Assembly: GCA_017881445.1 (NCBI GenBank)
Contig: JADGQX010000013.1
Span: 1-36,936 of the forward strand
Reading direction: 5' to 3'
Origin: Gemmatimonadota bacterium
GTDB taxonomy: Bacteria > Gemmatimonadota > Gemmatimonadetes > Longimicrobiales > RSA9
DNA: 36,936 nucleotides
Below, one piece after another: positions 23,787 to 31,409 of the stretch. Under the pieces are notes generated by a model. That model ran no database searches. It was not told the origin of the DNA and saw only the letters and a program-made list of their open reading frames with translations. Position 1 is the stretch's first letter. Every line of letters begins with the position of its first letter. The position numbers were made by a program, and so were the translations under genes.

Positions 23787-25046
23787 CTAGCCCACCTTCA
23801 GCAGCTCTCTGAGCTGCTCCGGCGAGAGCTCCTCGACCCTGCGGGCGCCGAATCGCTGACCGGTGCGCTTGGCCTGCGGCTGGGGGCGGAGCGCCGCGGT
23901 ACCGCCCTCGTAGTCATACTCGGGCAGGGAAATCCGCTCGATCTGGTATCCCAGCATCCGCTCGATGTCGTGCACCTGGGCGAGTTCGCCGCTCATGAAC
24001 GTGATCGCGGTGCCCGTCGCCCCTGCCCGGCCGGTCCGTCCGATCCGGTGCACGTAGTCCTCGGGGTCCTTGGGCGTGTCGAAGTTCACGACGTGGCTGA
24101 TGCCCTCGATGTCCAGCCCCCGCTGCGCGACGTCCGTTGCCACGAGCACCCGGACCTTGCCGTTGTCGAACTCCGCCAGCGCCCGGTGCCGCTCCTTCAT
24201 CTCGCGGTCGCCGTGCATCACCGTGCACGAGATGCCGGCCCGCTTGAGCTGCGAGTCGAGCACATCGGCGCCGTGCTTGGTGCGGGTGAACACCAGCACC
24301 TGGTCCCAGCCTTCGCGACCGAGCAGGTCCACCAGCAGGTCCACCTTCTTCTCCGGACGCACCGAGTAGATCTTCTGCTCGATCCCGTCCGCGGCCGTGG
24401 CCGACTTCGTGACCTCGACCCAGACGGGGTCATTCAGGATCCGCAGCGCCAGCGCGTGCACGCCGTTGGGCATGGTCGCCGAGAAGAACAGCGTCTGACG
24501 CTTCTTCGGCAGCGCCTGCAGCACCTGCTCGATCTGCGGGCGGAATCCCATGTCCAGCATGCGGTCGGCCTCGTCCAGCACCAGCACGTCGATCCCCGAG
24601 AGGTCGATCGTGCCGCGCTCGATGTGGTCGATCAGGCGACCCGGCGTGGCCACGACGATGTCGAAGCCCGCCCGCAGGTCCCGGATCTGGGCGCGGATCG
24701 GCAGTCCGCCCACCAGCTCGCCCACGAAGAGGTGCAGGTGCTTCGACAGCACCCGGGCATCCTCCGCCACCTGCTGCGCCAGCTCCCGCGTCGGGCAGAG
24801 CACGAGCGTCGAAAGTCGTTCCGAATTGCCGTGTTTCTCCAGCGCCGGCATCAGGAAAGCGCCCGTCTTGCCGGTTCCCGTCTGCGCGATGCCGACGATG
24901 TCGCGACCCTCGCGGGCCACCGGGATCGCCTGCACCTGGACCGGTGTCGGCTCCGTCCAGCCCAGCTCGCGGATCGCCCGCAGCACCGGCTCGCACGTGG
25001 TCAGTTGCTCGAACGTCACCGCACTCTTTGTTACGACCTGATCCAT
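23787..25046 (-). CDS. DEAD-box ATP-dependent RNA helicase
   Basis: A 419-residue DEAD-box helicase. Motifs in order: Q motif (EPTPVQVQAIP), motif I AQTGTGKT, Ia PTRELAQQ, Ib TPGRL, II DEAD, III SAT, IV VLVFTRTK, V ATDVAQRGLDIEG and VI HRIGRTGRAG. The short C-terminal tail after residue 370 (ALRPQPQAKRTGQRFGARRVEELSPEQLRELLKVG) is basic but lacks an RRM or RhlB-type extension, so it fits the RhlE-like group. It probably helps mRNA decay or ribosome assembly. ATG 25046 is preceded by GGAGGG; the larger upstream frame reaches 25154 but is unconserved. Confidence 0.93.
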   Translation of the reverse strand: MDQVVTKSAVTFEQLTTCEPVLRAIRELGWTEPTPVQVQAIPVAREGRDIVGIAQTGTGKTGAFLMPALEKHGNSERLSTLVLCPTRELAQQVAEDARVLSKHLHLFVGELVGGLPIRAQIRDLRAGFDIVVATPGRLIDHIERGTIDLSGIDVLVLDEADRMLDMGFRPQIEQVLQALPKKRQTLFFSATMPNGVHALALRILNDPVWVEVTKSATAADGIEQKIYSVRPEKKVDLLVDLLGREGWDQVLVFTRTKHGADVLDSQLKRAGISCTVMHGDREMKERHRALAEFDNGKVRVLVATDVAQRGLDIEGISHVVNFDTPKDPEDYVHRIGRTGRAGATGTAITFMSGELAQVHDIERMLGYQIERISLPEYDYEGGTAALRPQPQAKRTGQRFGARRVEELSPEQLRELLKVG

Positions 25047-25214
25047 CCATTCCCTCCGATTTAAGAACGCGAGGCCGGGTGCCGACAGGGTGGCCGGCGC
25101 ATGTGCCCGGATCCCCGAAACGGCTGCCCGGCCTCGCAACGAACTCCGAAACATAGCGGAAAGCGAGGCCTGCCGGTAGTCCCAAACAGACTACCTGGGC
25201 GGCCCACCGCGCAT

Positions 25215-25390
25215 CTCACACAAAGGAGTGAAGTGCCGAAGCCATCCTGCGCGGGCGGCCAGGAACGCCGGGCGAATCTGACTGCCGGCGTATGTTGTTG
25301 TAATTACAACCAGAAGGAGTCCGGCCGAGCCGCAGCGCCGCGGCGGTTCCGGGTGCGCGACTTCGGCCGTCCTTCGCCCCTTCGTGTGAG
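25215..25390 (+). repeat. Palindromic intergenic element, copy 1 (176 bp)
   Basis: Ends are CTCACAC and GTGTGAG. Arms carry CGAAG-rich inverted repeats (left GGAGTGAAGTGCCGAAG; right CTTCGGCCGTCCTTCGCC). The centre is CCGGCGTATGTT (25285-25296) and a perfect palindrome GTTGTAATTACAAC (25297-25310). It is homologous to copy 2 at 26348-26537 in inverted orientation. No transposase is present. Most of the 388-bp gap 25047-25434 is this element. Confidence 0.8.
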
Positions 25391-25434
25391 CTGAGTGCAG
25401 GGTCGCCCGGGTCGCCGGAGGACGGCCGAAGAGG

Positions 25435-26286
25435 CTAGAGCCGGTATTCCCGGAAGAGCCGGCGCTCGCCCTCGGTGCCCTCGAGCTTGGCTTCCAGCTC
25501 GACGTACGGCTCGAGGCCGCTGCCCTTCAGCTTTTCGCGGAACAGCTCGTCGATCTGGAACACGCCGGCGGAGTTGGAGATGTCCACGCGCAGGCGGATC
25601 GGCTTCTCCTCGCCCGCGTCGATGTGGATGGCCTCGATGGCCATGGCGGAGATGGAGTGGATGCTGGTGGAGCCGGCCTGGAAGGGGATGCGGGAGCGCC
25701 CCTTGGCCATGTCGAGGGCGTCGGCCACGCGCACCACGCCCGCCTCCAGGGTGAGCGGCTTGCCGCCCGAGCGGTGGGCGATGATGGCGTGCAGCACCTC
25801 GCTGCGGACGACGGCGGCGGTGGCCGCGTCGTAGATGCCGGGCAGCAGCTGGCGGAGCTGGTCCTGGGCGACGAAGAGGGAGAACTCCTCGTGGCCCGAG
25901 CGGTGGATGGACATGCCGAGGTCGTGGAGCAGCGCGGCGGCGGCGACGATGACCACGGCGTCGTCCCGGTTCATGCCGTAGTTGGTCACGATGGAGGGCT
26001 CGATGCCGCGGTCGAGGAGGAGGCGCAGCAGCTTCACGGCGATGTTCATCACGATCTTGACGTGGACCGGGCCGTGGTCGGTCATGCCCAGGCGCTCGAT
26101 GGCATTCACGTTGGTGGCGGTCCAGAGCGCGTAGAGCTCGTCGCTGGCGTTCACGTGGGCGATGAACTCGCGCAGAGTGGGGTTGCCGCGCTCGGGGACG
26201 TTTATCTCGACGCGGTGGGCCATGCGCTCGCGGAGGCTGAGCCCCGCGGGGCCCTCGCTCTCCTGCACCAGCGTTTCATCGGACAT
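25435..26286 (-). CDS. HD-domain metal-dependent phosphohydrolase
   Basis: A 283-residue HD-superfamily protein. The metal-binding order is visible: His in DHGPVHVKI, His-Asp in AAALLHDLGMSIHRSGHEE, His in IIAHRSGG and Asp in RVADALDMAKGRSR. The C-terminal part (about 200-283) is a beta-rich domain with IEAIHIDAGEEKPIRLRVDISNSAG. The substrate could be a nucleotide, but this cannot be told from sequence. ATG 26286 is supported by GAGGA 8 nt upstream; the longer frame starting at 26352 runs into the repeat element. It stands alone between two inverted copies of a palindromic element. Confidence 0.87.
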   Translation of the reverse strand: MSDETLVQESEGPAGLSLRERMAHRVEINVPERGNPTLREFIAHVNASDELYALWTATNVNAIERLGMTDHGPVHVKIVMNIAVKLLRLLLDRGIEPSIVTNYGMNRDDAVVIVAAAALLHDLGMSIHRSGHEEFSLFVAQDQLRQLLPGIYDAATAAVVRSEVLHAIIAHRSGGKPLTLEAGVVRVADALDMAKGRSRIPFQAGSTSIHSISAMAIEAIHIDAGEEKPIRLRVDISNSAGVFQIDELFREKLKGSGLEPYVELEAKLEGTEGERRLFREYRL

Positions 26287-26347
26287 GGATGGTTCCTCGG
26301 GTATATGTCTTGGCCAACGGCCGGCGCCACGGGCGTCCGAACGCTCA

Positions 26348-26537
26348 CTCACAATACGAAGACACGAAGACGGCCGAAGCGGCGAAGGCCGGGCCGCGCC
26401 GCAATCCCGCCGCGATCCGTGCCGGTCCGTGGTTTGTATTTGTTGTTATTACAATAACATACGCCGGATGATCGGTTCGCCCGGATGCCGCGGCCGCCCC
26501 GACGGATGTCTTCGACGCGTTCGCTCCTTCGTGTGAG
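26348..26537 (-). repeat. Palindromic intergenic element, copy 2 (190 bp), inverted to copy 1
   Basis: Read leftward, it repeats copy 1: CATCTCACAC, then AAGGAG, GAA, CGAAG and CATCC blocks, CCGGGCGAA, the core CCGGCGTATGTT (26467-26456) and TTGTAATAACAAC, then CTTCGGCCGTC and GTGAG at the far end. The AT-rich centre breaks the GC-rich background. Outer ends are CTCACA and GTGTGAG. The 26287-26706 gap otherwise shows no gene. Confidence 0.8.
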
Positions 26538-26706
26538 ATGGGCGCGTGGACGCCCCCGGAGCCAGCCGCCCGGCGAAAAGTGTTCCGTCCACCGGTCGTC
26601 CCGGGAATTGCAACCAAACCGGAGGTCGGAGTGACTAACCCTGCGAAGGTCGGATGCGGCAGCTGGGCCGCGACCGACTGAAGGCAATATCGAGCGGGGG
26701 TGTCTC

Positions 26707-26838
26707 ATGGAAAAGACGCATGATCTTGGCAGTGCCGTCGCGGCGGCGCTGGGTGGGGTGGCGGTAGCGCTGGGCTTCCTCGGGCTGTATGCCGCGGTCT
26801 CGATGCCCGTCGTGCACCTGCTGCAGCGGTTGGGGTGA
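26707..26838 (+). CDS. 43-residue single-span membrane peptide
   Basis: ATG at 26707 to TGA at 26838 encodes MEKTHDLGSAVAAALGGVAV, then ALGFLGLYAAVSMPVVHLLQ and RLG. It has a polar start, one long hydrophobic helix and a short basic end, like many bacterial small membrane proteins. It is followed 18 bp later by a perfect 11-bp terminator hairpin, which supports a real transcript. The Shine-Dalgarno match is only a G-rich run. No known family is recognised and the role is unknown. Confidence 0.55.
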   Translation: MEKTHDLGSAVAAALGGVAVALGFLGLYAAVSMPVVHLLQRLG

Positions 26839-26855
26839 ACGGGAGACCTGGCGGA

Positions 26856-26890
26856 AGAGCCCGGGCGTCGCTGGACGATGCCCGGGCTCT
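26856..26890. terminator. Bidirectional terminator hairpin, AGAGCCCGGGC type
   Basis: AGAGCCCGGGC (26856-26866) pairs perfectly with GCCCGGGCTCT (26880-26890), 13-nt loop. It lies between the rightward small membrane peptide gene and the leftward M28 peptidase gene. Confidence 0.8.
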
Positions 26891-26921
26891 ACTCATGTTC
26901 GTGGGCCGGCGTCCGTCCGGC

Positions 26922-28574
26922 TCACTGGCGGCAGGGCGCGGTCGGGTCCGGCTTCGGCTTGTCCACGAGGGGCCGGTGGTCGAGGTCCGCGACGCGCGCG
27001 GCGACGTCATGCACGAGCTGGGCGACGGCCGCCATGTGCGGGTAGTCGATGTACTCGGGCTCGTCGGTCACCTGGTGGTAGTCGCGGTGCAGCCCGGTGG
27101 TGAAGAAGGTGATGGGTATGCCGAAGCGGGCGTACTCGGCGTGGTCGCTGCGGCAGTAAATGTTGTGGGACTCCCCGTTGGCGTCGTACTGGTAGTCGAA
27201 GCGGAAGGGGCGCGGCTCGGTCTTGTTGACGGCTTCGACGATGTCGCCCAGCTCGGTGGAGAGCCGGCGCGAGCCGACGAGCAGGAGGTAGTCGGGCCCG
27301 CCGCCGGCGACGTCGTCCGCCTTGCCCCGGCCGACCATGTCCATGTTGAGTTGGGCCACGATGCTGTCGCGCGGGACCGTGGGGTGGTCGGTGAACCAGC
27401 GCGAGCCCAGCAGCCCCAGCTCCTCGCCCGTGTGCCAGACGAAGAGGATGGAGCGGCGGGGGCGCGGCTTCGCCTTCGCGAACGCCTCCGCCACTTCGAG
27501 CATGGCGACCGATCCGGAGCCGTCGTCGTCGGCGCCGTTGAAGACGGAGTCGGGGCGATCGGGATCGGCGCGGCGCATGGAGTCGAGCACAGCGGCGACG
27601 CGCTGCTGCTGCTCCGGCGTGGGCGGTCCGGTCACGCGACTGTCGGCGCCCATGGGGCGCATGACGGTGTTCCAGGCGCGGATGGAATCGTGGTCGATGG
27701 GGCGCGCCATGCCCAGGTGGTCGTTGTGCGCGCCGATGGCGACGTACTCGGCCTTGAGGCGCGGGTCGCTGCCGCGCAGGATGCCGACAACGTTGCGCGC
27801 CGGCGCTGGCGTCTCCTCGTAGACGATGCCACCGTGCACGGTCTTGCCGGCCGCGCCAGGATGGGCCGAGTCCACCGGCATCCCCAGGAGCGCGGCGGCG
27901 GCCTGGGCCGTAAGCAGCAGGGTCTGCGGGCCGGCCGCGCCGGCGCCGCTCATGGACAGCGACGACTGCCGCGCCTGGGCCACGAGCGCGGCGGGCGGCG
28001 CTCCGGCCAGGACGAGCCCGATCCCCGCGGCGGAGGCGAGGGGGCTCTGGGGGCCGAGGCGCAGGCGCACCTGTGCCGATGTGGCGCCGGAGCTGACGAG
28101 CACCAGCTTGCCGGCGGCCTGCTCGGCGTCGATGCCGGGGTTGGCGGCGTCGCCGCCGTAGACCACCTGCGCGCCGTCCAGGCGGCGGGCCGTGCCGCGC
28201 GTGGCCAGCGGCGTGAAGTCGGTCCAGAGCTCGAGGTTGCGGCCGTCCACGGCCAGCGACGACCGTGCGGCGACCGTGCGGCGGACCAGCGGCACTGCCT
28301 GGAAGTAGGTGCCGCCGTCGCCGGCGGGCAGCAGCCCCAGGCGACGCACCTCACGCTCGATGTACGCGGTGCCCTTCAGGTTCCCGGCCTCGCCTGCGCG
28401 CCGTCCCTGCATGGAGTCGTCGGCGAGGATGTAGAGGCGGGTCATGAGGTCGCCGGCGGTGATGGCCGCCGCAGTGGGCTGGGGCGCGTGCTTGAGGGGG
28501 AGCGGGCCCTGGGCGCGCGCGGCGACGGGCGCGGCCAGCAGCACGGCCGAGCACACGAGATGGAGCGTTCTCAC
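26922..28574 (-). CDS. Secreted M28-family metallopeptidase with PA-like insert
   Basis: A 550-residue secreted peptidase. A signal peptide ends near Ala-Arg-Ala-Gln (residues 1-22). A mid-region (about 110-260) resembles a protease-associated domain. The co-catalytic zinc site follows in order: GAHNDHLG, GADDDGSGSVAMLEVAEAF, HTGEELGLLGSRWF, NMDMVGRG and SDHAEYARFGIP. The family are aminopeptidases or carboxypeptidases acting on peptides outside the cytoplasm. Length is normal for the PA-containing group. The start ATG 28574 precedes the signal peptide directly. Confidence 0.92.
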   Translation of the reverse strand: MRTLHLVCSAVLLAAPVAARAQGPLPLKHAPQPTAAAITAGDLMTRLYILADDSMQGRRAGEAGNLKGTAYIEREVRRLGLLPAGDGGTYFQAVPLVRRTVAARSSLAVDGRNLELWTDFTPLATRGTARRLDGAQVVYGGDAANPGIDAEQAAGKLVLVSSGATSAQVRLRLGPQSPLASAAGIGLVLAGAPPAALVAQARQSSLSMSGAGAAGPQTLLLTAQAAAALLGMPVDSAHPGAAGKTVHGGIVYEETPAPARNVVGILRGSDPRLKAEYVAIGAHNDHLGMARPIDHDSIRAWNTVMRPMGADSRVTGPPTPEQQQRVAAVLDSMRRADPDRPDSVFNGADDDGSGSVAMLEVAEAFAKAKPRPRRSILFVWHTGEELGLLGSRWFTDHPTVPRDSIVAQLNMDMVGRGKADDVAGGGPDYLLLVGSRRLSTELGDIVEAVNKTEPRPFRFDYQYDANGESHNIYCRSDHAEYARFGIPITFFTTGLHRDYHQVTDEPEYIDYPHMAAVAQLVHDVAARVADLDHRPLVDKPKPDPTAPCRQ

Positions 28575-28763
28575 GCAGGTCCTCCGGTGGACAGGAGCGC
28601 GGGCACGTGGGGGGTCGCGCGGAGCCGAACGGCCGAAGATGGGGGAAGGGTGCCGGAGCGCGAAAGGGCGTGGCAGGGCGAGATGACATACGGAGCGCCG
28701 CGCGGCCTCGACGGTCAGGGCCGCGCGGTATCCAGGAGGGCAAGCGCAGCGCCAACTGGACCG

Positions 28764-29063
28764 TCAGGCGTCCCGCGGGTCGTCTTCCTCCGGGATGCGC
28801 TCGAACTCGGCGCCGCCGCTGCCGGCGGAGCCGAACATCGGTGCGGTTATGCCCTCCGTGGTGCGTGGCGGCATGGGGTCGCGCCGCATCACGTCCAGCT
28901 CTGTGCGGTTCTCGGTCGCCGTGTAGCGGGCGGGCGCCTCCCGGAAGGCGCGGGCGCACTCCGCGGAGCAGAAGAAGTGGAAGTGGTCGCCGTGGGGCTC
29001 GCGTGCCGGCGCGCGCTCCGGATCGATGCTCATGCCGCAGACGGGATCGGTTACCCGGGCCAC
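28764..29063 (-). CDS. YHS-domain small protein
   Basis: A 99-residue protein with an N-terminal YHS domain (MARVTDPVCGMSIDPERAP... HFHFFCSAECARAF, residues 1-50), followed by a polar tail. YHS domains bind copper or other metals through cysteines such as CGM and CSAEC, and occur in metal-transport proteins. The GTG at 29063 is chosen as start because AAGGAGG lies 6 nt before it. The upstream ATG at 29093 adds ten residues but lacks such a site. The gene lies alone, divergent from the M1 peptidase gene. Confidence 0.8.
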   Translation of the reverse strand: MARVTDPVCGMSIDPERAPAREPHGDHFHFFCSAECARAFREAPARYTATENRTELDVMRRDPMPPRTTEGITAPMFGSAGSGGAEFERIPEEDDPRDA

Positions 29064-29117
29064 GATGCGCCTCCTTCGAGGGGTTGCCTTCACTCCGGCT
29101 CAAGTTCCGTACCGTTC

Positions 29118-29165
29118 GGCGACGGTGGCGGCGATCGCGGCGGCGATCGCGGCGGCGACAGCCGG
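29118..29165. repeat. Four 12-bp direct repeats GGCGATCGCGGC between YHS and M1 genes
   Basis: Units at 29118-29129, 29130-29141, 29142-29153 and 29154-29165. The middle two are identical and contain the GCGATCGC palindrome; the outer two diverge. It lies in the shared upstream region of the divergent YHS and M1 peptidase genes. Confidence 0.75.
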
Positions 29166-29267
29166 GGCGGGGCGTCCGCATGACCCGCTTGCGCAGGGCG
29201 GACCGTGCTTGACGCGCCGCCCCGGCGGCGGGCAAGTTCCCGGGCCTCCTCCAGCAAAAGGAAATCC

Positions 29268-31241
29268 ATGTCCGTGAGATCGTGGCAGCGGCCGGTGGTC
29301 GGAGCGGTGGTGCTCATCCTCCTGCCGCTGGCGGCTGCGGCGCAACAGGCGCCCCGGGCCGAGGAGGGAGTCCCGTCGTCGCTCCGGCTGGTCGTACCGC
29401 CCGCGCTGGACAGCGCCATTGCCCGGGGCACGCGCTCCAGGACGGGCGCGCCCGGCGCGCGCTACTGGCAGAACTCCGCGGATTACGACATCACGGCGCA
29501 GGTCACGCCCCAGGACTCGATGCTGCGCGGCCAGGAGCGGGTGGTCTACCACAACAGCTCGCCGGACACGCTCAAGTACGTGTTGTTCCGCCTGTACCAG
29601 AACCTTATGGCGCCGGGCGCCGCCCGGGAGCAGCCCGGCCCCATGACCGCCGGGCTGCTGCTGGAGGAGGTGCGTGAGAGCGGGCGGGTGGTGCCGTTGC
29701 CGCCGTCGTCCTTCGCCCCCAACCCCGACCGGACCGGGGCGCGCATCTACGGCACCCTCATGTTCGTGCCGCTGGCGACGCCGCTCCTGCCCGGGGCCAG
29801 CGCCGCCTTCGACGTGCGCTGGCGCTTCACGATCCCGGGGAGCTGGGCGCCGCGCATGGGAATGGAGGACGCGACCACTGGCCAGATCGCGCAGTGGTAT
29901 CCGCAGATCGCGGTCTATGACGACCTGGATGGCTGGGATCGCCAGATGTACACCGGGACCGGCGAGTTCTACCTGGACTACGGCCGCTTCCGCTACTCCG
30001 TGACCCTGCCGGCCGGCTACGTCGTGGGCGGCACCGGCACGCTGCAGAACCGCCAGCAGGTGCTCAACGACGACCAGGTCGAGGCGCTGCGCCGGGCGGC
30101 CGGCACGAGCGACGTCGTCCACGTGGTGGCGCCGGGCGGCTTCGGCCCGGGCAAGGCGACGAAGGGTGCCGCGGGCACGACGCTCACCTGGAAGTTCGCG
30201 GCGGACTCCGTGCGCGACGTGGCTTTCTCCTTCGGCGACCACTACCTCTGGGACGCGACCAGCGCGGTGGTGGACTCCGCGGCCGGGCGGCGCTCGCTGG
30301 TGAACATCATGTACCGGCCGGGCGCGCCCCGGTTCGACAGCGTCTGGAAGATGGCCCAGTATGCCCTGGAGACGCACTCGTCGCGCATGGTGCCTTATCC
30401 CTACCCGCAGCTCACGGAAACCGAGGGCGGCAACGGCGGCATGGAGTACCCGATGACCGTCTTCGTGCAGGCCGATTCGGGGCTGTACGAGGAGGACATG
30501 GTCACCGCTCACGAGATCGGGCACGAGTGGTTCCCCATGCTGGTGGGGAGCAACGAGACCCGGTACGGCTGGCAGGACGAAGGGCTGAACACGTTCGACA
30601 CCTTCTTCGCCACCGACGCCTACGTCTCGGACTCGGTCGGCCACGGCCTGGATGTGGCGCAGAAGGGATACCTGGAGTACGCCCGCCAGAGCGATGAGCC
30701 GCTGCCGATGATGGCGCCGGCCAACGCCTTCGGCGTCACCTCCACGGCGAACTACAGCACCGAGGCCTACGACAAGCCGGGCAGCGTCCTCTGGGCGCTG
30801 CGCGCCACTCTGGGCGACGCCGTCTTCTTCCAGGGGTACCGGTCCTACATCCGCCGCTGGGCCTACCGGCACCCGACGCCCTGGGACTTCTTCGACTCCA
30901 TGGCCGAGGCGGCGGGCCAGGACCTGGATGCCTTCTGGTTCCAGTGGTTCTTCACCAACCAGCGCCTGGACCAGGCCGTGGCCGCGGTGACGCAGTCGGG
31001 CGGCCGGGTCTCGGTCACCGTGCGCAACGTCGGGCAGATCTTTGCGCCCGTGGATGTGACCGCGCATCTGGCGGACGGGCGCACCGTCTCGTGGCGCGAG
31101 CCCATGAGCGCGTGGTACGGCGGCGCCCGGACGCTCACGACCTCCCAGGCGGTGCCCGGCCCGGTCGTGCGCGTGGTGCTGGACGAGCCCAGGAACTTCC
31201 CGGACATCGACCGGTCGAACAACAGCTGGAAGGCGCGGTAA
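29268..31241 (+). CDS. Secreted M1-family aminopeptidase (gluzincin)
   Basis: A 657-residue M1-family peptidase with a signal peptide at about residues 1-27 (cleavage near AAAQQ). The substrate-binding segment GGMEYP is at residues 390-395. The zinc site HEIGH is at 415-419, and the third ligand Glu438 comes 18 residues after His419, the exact M1 spacing (HExxH-x18-E). The usual GAMEN motif reads GGMEY, as in other bacterial secreted M1 members. It should release N-terminal residues from peptides outside the cytoplasm. ATG 29268 is preceded by AAGGA and starts the signal peptide; the frame opens earlier at 29205 but lacks support. The stop codon is inside a large inverted repeat. Confidence 0.92.
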   Translation: MSVRSWQRPVVGAVVLILLPLAAAAQQAPRAEEGVPSSLRLVVPPALDSAIARGTRSRTGAPGARYWQNSADYDITAQVTPQDSMLRGQERVVYHNSSPDTLKYVLFRLYQNLMAPGAAREQPGPMTAGLLLEEVRESGRVVPLPPSSFAPNPDRTGARIYGTLMFVPLATPLLPGASAAFDVRWRFTIPGSWAPRMGMEDATTGQIAQWYPQIAVYDDLDGWDRQMYTGTGEFYLDYGRFRYSVTLPAGYVVGGTGTLQNRQQVLNDDQVEALRRAAGTSDVVHVVAPGGFGPGKATKGAAGTTLTWKFAADSVRDVAFSFGDHYLWDATSAVVDSAAGRRSLVNIMYRPGAPRFDSVWKMAQYALETHSSRMVPYPYPQLTETEGGNGGMEYPMTVFVQADSGLYEEDMVTAHEIGHEWFPMLVGSNETRYGWQDEGLNTFDTFFATDAYVSDSVGHGLDVAQKGYLEYARQSDEPLPMMAPANAFGVTSTANYSTEAYDKPGSVLWALRATLGDAVFFQGYRSYIRRWAYRHPTPWDFFDSMAEAAGQDLDAFWFQWFFTNQRLDQAVAAVTQSGGRVSVTVRNVGQIFAPVDVTAHLADGRTVSWREPMSAWYGGARTLTTSQAVPGPVVRVVLDEPRNFPDIDRSNNSWKAR

Positions 31242-31309
31242 CGCAGGCGCAGGCGGTGGCGCTTACGGGAACGAACCCGTGGACGCCACCGCCTGCGCTT
31301 GCGTCACCG
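31236..31309. repeat. Large inverted repeat covering the M1 peptidase stop
   Basis: A 26-bp stem, 31236-31261 against 31284-31309, with two mismatches and a 22-nt loop that holds a smaller hairpin ACGGG/CCCGT. It includes the TAA stop. A second, perfect hairpin (31347-31382) follows. Tandem hairpins suggest transcript 3' end formation or stabilisation, or a repetitive element. Confidence 0.8.
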
Positions 31310-31346
31310 GTCGTTAGGTGCCGGTGGCTGAGCCAGGTCGCGAACA

Positions 31347-31382
31347 CGAGAGCCCGGGCCGCTTCCGCCGCCCGGGCTCTCG
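31347..31382. terminator. Bidirectional terminator hairpin, CGAGAGCCCGGGC type
   Basis: CGAGAGCCCGGGC (31347-31359) pairs perfectly over 13 bp with GCCCGGGCTCTCG (31370-31382). It lies between convergent M1 peptidase and APC permease genes, and shares its stem sequence with the hairpin at 26856-26890. Confidence 0.8.
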
Positions 31383-31409
31383 CCGTCCCGCCAACCCGCT
31401 ATCGCGCCA

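Noticed and set aside
22632-25064. 810-codon open frame on the + strand
   Set aside because: It runs antisense through the helicase gene and out of frame through the desaturase gene. Its Arg/His/Gly-rich composition is the usual GC-rich shadow pattern.
26835-29183. 782-codon + strand open frame
   Set aside because: Antisense to the M28 peptidase and YHS genes, with no recognisable domain; the minus-strand frames carry clear catalytic motifs.
29100-31067. 655-codon - strand open frame
   Set aside because: Antisense to the M1 peptidase, whose zinc motif and signal peptide are clear. His/Arg-rich shadow translation.
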